Part shown: positions 60,656-64,000 of the stretch, piece after piece
Layout of the letters: each line of letters begins with the position of its first letter
How positions within the stretch are numbered: the first letter of the stretch is position 1
Assembly (NCBI RefSeq): GCF_013761005.1
Contig: NZ_JACDUS010000014.1
Span: 37,628 to 101,627, forward strand
Direction: 5' to 3'
Length of the DNA: 64,000 nucleotides
From: Desulfosalsimonas propionicica
Lineage (GTDB): Bacteria; Desulfobacterota; Desulfobacteria; Desulfobacterales; Desulfosalsimonadaceae
The notes under the pieces: generated by a model
Told to the model about the DNA's origin: nothing
The model's database searches: none
What the model saw: the letters and a program-made list of their open reading frames with translations, nothing else
Made by a program: the position numbers and the translations under genes

Positions 60656-60764
60656 TATAAAAAAGATTGAGACAGTAATAAAAGGTGGAAAGATTGTGAA
60701 GGATACGACGAAATAGGCCAGTCCCTCTGGAAGCAAACTTATAGTAAAATAAAAAGGATAAATT
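60651..60764. repeat. 114-bp direct repeat, copy 2
   Basis: Second copy of 59712-59825, beginning AGTGATATAAAAAAG and ending AAAAAGGATAAATT. It includes a remnant of the amidohydrolase 3' end that is no longer part of a gene, and supplies the leader and probably the ribosome-binding site of SDR 3. Confidence 0.9.
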
Positions 60765-60765
60765 C

Positions 60766-61638
60766 GTGAAGGACCTAAAAGATAAGGTTATTTTTTTAAC
60801 TGGTGCCGGTAGTGGGATTGGCAGAGCGACTGCCATAGAGTTCGCAAGGGCTGGCACAAGCTCTTTGATCTTAAATGACATAAATATGAACGGCCTGAAG
60901 GAAACGGCTTCCATTATTGAAGGGTTGGGAAGAAAGTCGTTTGTTTTACCTGCCGATGTCTCTGATTACAATGCAGTCAGAGAGATGGTGAGGACGGCGT
61001 TTGATAGCCTGGGACGAATTGACATACTTGTTAATGTAGCAGGTACAGCAATGCCCGCACCACTTGAAGAAATGGGAATTGAAGACTGGAGGAAGGTTAT
61101 TGGCGTAAACCTTTATGGCGCCCTCAATACTGTACAATGCGTTTATTCTCACATGTTAGAGAGAGGCTCGGGGCATATCGTGAATATTGCTTCTATTGGG
61201 GGCTTATTTGCCCTTCATCCATATAATGCAGCCTACTATGTAAGTAAATTCGGGGTGGTGGGATTTAGCGAGGCACTGATGCTCGAATCATCAATGCGTG
61301 GTATTCACGTAACTTGTGTCTGCCCAGGTGGAGTAAAAACCTCAATCTACGATACTTCAACTTTTAAGGGTTTAAGCGAAGGCGCCAGGCAGCAGATGAA
61401 AAAATTACTTCTGGCTTCTGCGGAAGAACCAGAGGACACGGCCCGAGCTATTGTAGATGCTGTAAAGAAGAATAAATTTCTTATTACAACCACAAAAACA
61501 GCAAAACTAGCATATTTTTTAAGAAGGCATTTTTCATTTTTATGGTTTTTCTTAATGAAAAAATTGGCCGATTGGTTTGTCAAAAATTTTGATAAATATA
61601 AAACTCAAGGACGTTCTGGATTGCCAAAAGAACGTTGA
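60766..61638 (+). CDS. Short-chain dehydrogenase/reductase (SDR 3)
   Basis: A 290-residue SDR with TGAGSGIGR (cofactor loop), NVAGTAMP, and the catalytic Ser-Tyr-Lys set in NIASIGGLFALHPYNAAYYVSKFGV. It is a paralogue of SDR 2 in general plan but clearly diverged, so the duplication of the leader region did not come with a recent gene copy. A C-terminal hydrophobic patch (AYFLRRHFSFLWFFLMKKLA) suggests membrane contact. It starts with GTG at 60766, immediately after the repeat. Last gene of the plus-strand block. Confidence 0.87.
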   Translation: MKDLKDKVIFLTGAGSGIGRATAIEFARAGTSSLILNDINMNGLKETASIIEGLGRKSFVLPADVSDYNAVREMVRTAFDSLGRIDILVNVAGTAMPAPLEEMGIEDWRKVIGVNLYGALNTVQCVYSHMLERGSGHIVNIASIGGLFALHPYNAAYYVSKFGVVGFSEALMLESSMRGIHVTCVCPGGVKTSIYDTSTFKGLSEGARQQMKKLLLASAEEPEDTARAIVDAVKKNKFLITTTKTAKLAYFLRRHFSFLWFFLMKKLADWFVKNFDKYKTQGRSGLPKER

Positions 61639-62309
61639 ATTAAGTTTTTATGAAAAATTATCTGGTCATCTAAAGCTTCAGCAAATATGACAGAAAGCGC
61701 AAAGTCCGGATCTTATCGCGGCTGCAAACAGAAAAAGTGGCGTTCAGGGAAAAAATTTACAGCCTTGCCTTCTTGGACAACTTATTGCTTCTGTGCAACG
61801 GTAGTAATGCGGTATACTTCAGGGGTAAGCAGTCGATAAGATCCCATATTTTGATTAAAGAGGTCTTACAGCAGTATGTCGTGGTAGTTAATTACCAGCA
61901 GTTATGGTGGTTGAGGCTAAAACTGGCTGTTTTAAAAATTGTGATTGCAGTGCAGGAATATAAAGGTGTTCCTCAAAAAATAAGATCAAAAATAATCCGG
62001 AATACTTGCCAAGGCATGATCAAGTGCGGTGCTCCGCAGAATCTGCACCTTGAATCTGCCAATATGCTCCGGATCGAAATTCACATTACTGGATGCCCAT
62101 AGCCGCATGGTGCACCGCGGTGTTTCAAACTCTATCGCAACAGCGGCAGCCTTCACCAGTTTCTACACATCTCAATCCTACATAGCCTCATGCGGCAAAA
62201 GAAAATTATTAATCGATCTTATCTCCATACCATTTAGGCCAATCCCGCCTTGACGTTCCTGCCCTATTTGCTGTATTATCTGGAAACCAGATAAACTTTT
62301 TTATAAGCA
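61639..62309. other. Gene-poor region between SDR 3 and nuclease gene
   Basis: About 670 bases with no convincing gene. A 121-codon plus-strand frame at 61737-62102 reads as non-protein. On the minus strand a 58-codon frame without start (61986-62162, including FDPEHIGRFKVQILRSTALD) is protein-like and could be the remnant of a lost gene. The right end holds the promoter and palindrome described separately. Confidence 0.5.
62250..62294 (+). promoter_or_regulatory. Promoter with overlapping palindrome
   Basis: TTGACG at 62250-62255 and TATTAT at 62274-62279 are spaced by 18 bases. The 8-bp perfect inverted repeat TTATCTGG-AAA-CCAGATAA (62276-62294) overlaps the -10 element and the likely transcription start; a short T-run follows. 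It could be an operator, or a weak hairpin in the leader. It is directly ahead of the putative nuclease gene. Confidence 0.5.
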
Positions 62310-63563
62310 ATGGGAATTACAATGAACCGTTACCGCAGCAATGAGATTTTAGCCTTTTCCGAACTAGACGGATTTGCGGTCATCGAAAATCAGAGGGCTA
62401 AAGCTCTTCAAGCGATCAGAGACCAATCTGATGATTACCTCTTAAATGTTAATAAAACTGAATTCATTGAGCATTTGCTCGCGGAGTACTCGATTGTCCC
62501 TTTAGAGTTCCACACGGATCAGCTTTCAGTATCTGTAGAAGAAAGAATGATCCCGGCAGACTGGCATCCTATGTCTTACTTTGTAGATAGGGGAAAATCC
62601 TATCCAAAGGATGTTTATACTTTTCATCTGCCATTCTCTGGAGAGGCAGAACTCCTTAAGGTCCGTGCAAGCACCTACAGTATGTCGGCTCCCCGTATTA
62701 TGATCACCGAGCAGGAGGTTAGGTTTGAGATCATTAACTTCAGTAAAGATGCAGACTCAATTAAACAAGAAGCCGACCGCATAGTAAACCAACTTGTTTC
62801 TCAGAATCAGCATTTGGCCAATGACCTCAATAAATTTAATAGTTCGCTTGAGGCAACGTTATCGAAAGCACTTGACGATCGAAAAGAGCAACTACTTAAA
62901 AAACACGATCTCGTTTCGAAATTAGGTGTCCCGGTTAGAAAGTCGTCAGGCACACCAGCTACTTTCTCTGTTCCCACAAAACGCACTCCAGTTATACCGG
63001 CCAAACGCAAGCCTAAAGTTAACGATAAAGGTTTTAAACCTGAACCCGCGCTCGATGAAGCGATTTATCGCCAGATACTCAAGATTATCCACGATGTCGG
63101 AAAACAATTTGAGCGTCTGCCTAGTACCTACGCCGGGAAAGATGAGGAGCATCTGCGTGACCATATGCTCCTCATTCTAGAGCCCAATTTTGAGGGAAGC
63201 GCGACAGGTGAAACTTTCAACAAAAGAGGGAAAACAGACATTTTGCTCCGGCATGATGGAGCAAATGTTTTTGTTGCTGAATTGAAATACTGGCATGGAA
63301 AAAAGGCTTACCTTGAAACAATTTCACAGTTACTGACGTACTTGACTTGGAGGGATTCGAAAGCTGATATTGTTATATTTGTTTCCAATAAGGATTTCTC
63401 TTCCGTTTTGGAAACAATCCGGAAGGCGACCCCTGATCATCCCAACTATCTTGGTTTCGTCGAAGAGGTTGATGATGGTTGGTTACAATATCGGTTCCAC
63501 ATCAATGACGATAGAAATCGTGAAGTACGCCTCGCTGTCCAGGTGTTTCACTTGCCGGTGTAA
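62310..63563 (+). CDS. Putative PD-(D/E)XK nuclease-domain protein
   Basis: A 417-residue soluble protein. The N-terminal 190 residues are mixed alpha/beta (family unknown), followed by a basic Pro/Lys linker (about 200-250) and a C-terminal domain with the nuclease-like pattern: an upstream acidic EEHLRDHMLLILEP, then GKTDILLRHDGANVFVAELKYW with D310, E324 and K326, and a helix with ISQLLTYLTW. This fits the PD-(D/E)XK fold of restriction-type endonucleases. Two in-frame ATGs (62310 and 62322) are possible starts; neither has a clear ribosome-binding site. Codon use is AT-rich. A defence role is suggested by its domain and setting but not shown. Confidence 0.7.
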   Translation: MGITMNRYRSNEILAFSELDGFAVIENQRAKALQAIRDQSDDYLLNVNKTEFIEHLLAEYSIVPLEFHTDQLSVSVEERMIPADWHPMSYFVDRGKSYPKDVYTFHLPFSGEAELLKVRASTYSMSAPRIMITEQEVRFEIINFSKDADSIKQEADRIVNQLVSQNQHLANDLNKFNSSLEATLSKALDDRKEQLLKKHDLVSKLGVPVRKSSGTPATFSVPTKRTPVIPAKRKPKVNDKGFKPEPALDEAIYRQILKIIHDVGKQFERLPSTYAGKDEEHLRDHMLLILEPNFEGSATGETFNKRGKTDILLRHDGANVFVAELKYWHGKKAYLETISQLLTYLTWRDSKADIVIFVSNKDFSSVLETIRKATPDHPNYLGFVEEVDDGWLQYRFHINDDRNREVRLAVQVFHLPV

Positions 63564-63567
63564 GGCT

Positions 63568-63631
63568 GCTTGAACCATGAGGTCCAGTGGATGCTCGCTT
63601 TCGCTCGCACCACTGAGCCCAGCCGTTATGC
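63568..63631. other. attC-like hairpin after nuclease gene
   Basis: GGTCCAGTGG (63581-63590) pairs with CCACTGAGCC (63610-63619), with one C-A mismatch and one T-G pair, and an inner GC-rich loop. The right edge CGTTATGC (63624-63631) resembles the attC core end GTTRRRY, and the left edge TTGAAC (63570-63575) holds AAC. The next gene starts 23 bases after the core, with AAAGGAGG between, as in integron cassettes. Confidence 0.35.
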
Positions 63632-63653
63632 AATAAAAGGAGGAATATTTATA

Positions 63654-63941
63654 GTGGTTGATACAGAACGATTTCAATTGAAAGACATTGAATGGAGTTT
63701 TGCTAAGTCACGAGAGATTACGGGAGATAGAAATCCGAGGCGACCGATAAAAACAGGAATTAAGTCAATAAAAGCGACATGTAAGTCTTGTAGCTACACT
63801 TGGCACGCTCGAGCGTATGGTGAAGGTCGCCTTACGACTTTTGTTGGTGGTTTTATTTTGATTTGCCCTTCCTGTAATGCTGAGGAGAAAATAAACAACA
63901 CTATTCTAGAAGCCATCTCAAAAAAACCGAAACAAAATTAA
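63654..63941 (+). CDS. Small zinc-ribbon protein
   Basis: GTG at 63654 preceded by AAAGGAGG gives a 95-residue protein (VVDTERFQLKDIEWSFAKSRE opening) with two CxxC pairs: CKSC near 47-50 and CPSC near 76-79, a pattern for one zinc ribbon. An ATG-like start upstream at 63570 would cross the attC-like hairpin and I reject it. No family is recognised; it may be an accessory of a cassette-borne function. It is complete, followed by the window end. Confidence 0.6.
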   Translation: MVDTERFQLKDIEWSFAKSREITGDRNPRRPIKTGIKSIKATCKSCSYTWHARAYGEGRLTTFVGGFILICPSCNAEEKINNTILEAISKKPKQN

Positions 63942-64000
63942 AGCGCATGCAAGTTGAACCATAGCAAGGAAATTCTCTGCATGGTATTCGTAGCGGACAA

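Larger units (their letters stand above)
37707..64000. mobile_element. Genomic island integrated at the 3' end of ssrA (left edge only)
   Basis: The left edge is defined by the 3' end of the tmRNA gene and an integrase that begins its convergent end 24 bases away. The DNA to the left is GC-rich with GC-ending codons, while from here to the window end codons and spacers are clearly AT-richer. Island-type genes follow: repressor/Cro pair, small membrane peptide, acetyltransferases, catabolic cluster, nuclease. A second copy of the ssrA 3' end was not found by eye, so the right edge lies outside the window, or the island is a composite of several insertions. The full extent is inference. Confidence 0.45.

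Noticed and set aside
61737..62102. 121-codon plus-strand frame
   Set aside because: No ribosome-binding site, no domain-like pattern, and it lies over the minus-strand remnant.
1..64000. CRISPR arrays and tRNA genes
   Set aside because: No regularly spaced direct repeats and no tRNA cloverleaf or T-arm sequence other than that of ssrA were found by eye.

Overview
The window looks like a chromosome segment of a sulfate-reducing Desulfobacterota bacterium, probably Desulfobacterales. This is inference from gene content: formate-tetrahydrofolate ligase as in complete oxidisers using the Wood-Ljungdahl route, a two-gene PurH, a full Mrp antiporter operon, PTS HPr and enzyme I with no sugar permease nearby, and a tmRNA whose tag reads ADDYNYAVAA. 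No species can be named from sequence alone.

Bases 1-37,700 are GC-rich housekeeping DNA. In order: a TauE/SafE permease with a two-component pair; speE; split purH; a minus-strand pyk-mrpABCDEFG block; an RNase II-type nuclease; CNNM/CBS and MscS membrane proteins; a heterodimeric ABC exporter with asymmetric ATP sites; fhs; arginine decarboxylase plus agmatinase (with speE, most of a spermidine route); a small holin-like/ABC-class ATPase operon; an SpmAB-like protein; an orphan DNA methyltransferase with a LOG protein; ptsHI; and smpB-ssrA. Two families of intergenic palindromic repeats are scattered here, one sitting exactly between the purH halves.

At the 3' end of ssrA the character changes. 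A tyrosine recombinase abuts the tmRNA, and from there to the window end the DNA is visibly AT-richer and accessory: a frameshifted CI-like repressor with a divergent Cro-like gene and operator palindromes, a 27-residue membrane peptide, a GAF-PAS-GGDEF-EAL protein, an isochorismatase-like hydrolase and two acetyltransferases ending in a hairpin like an integron attC. No second copy of the ssrA end was found, so the right edge of this island is probably outside the window.

The most interesting part is 46.8-61.6 kb. A TetR gene is followed by all-plus-strand genes for uptake (FadL), activation (two AMP-forming acyl-CoA ligases), dehydrogenation, a paired MaoC hydratase (one subunit catalytic, one lacking the catalytic His), a thiolase-fold protein lacking the nucleophilic Cys but paired with a DUF35 Zn-ribbon protein, three SDRs, an NTF2-like protein and an amidohydrolase. 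This resembles the logic of bulky-substrate (steroid-like) side-chain degradation, in which a thiolase-like/DUF35 pair acts as a retro-aldolase. The substrate is unknown. A 114-bp direct repeat around two of the SDRs shows recent rearrangement.

The last 1.7 kb holds a putative PD-(D/E)XK nuclease behind its own promoter and a palindrome, then a second attC-like hairpin and a Zn-ribbon ORF. That layout fits gene cassettes.
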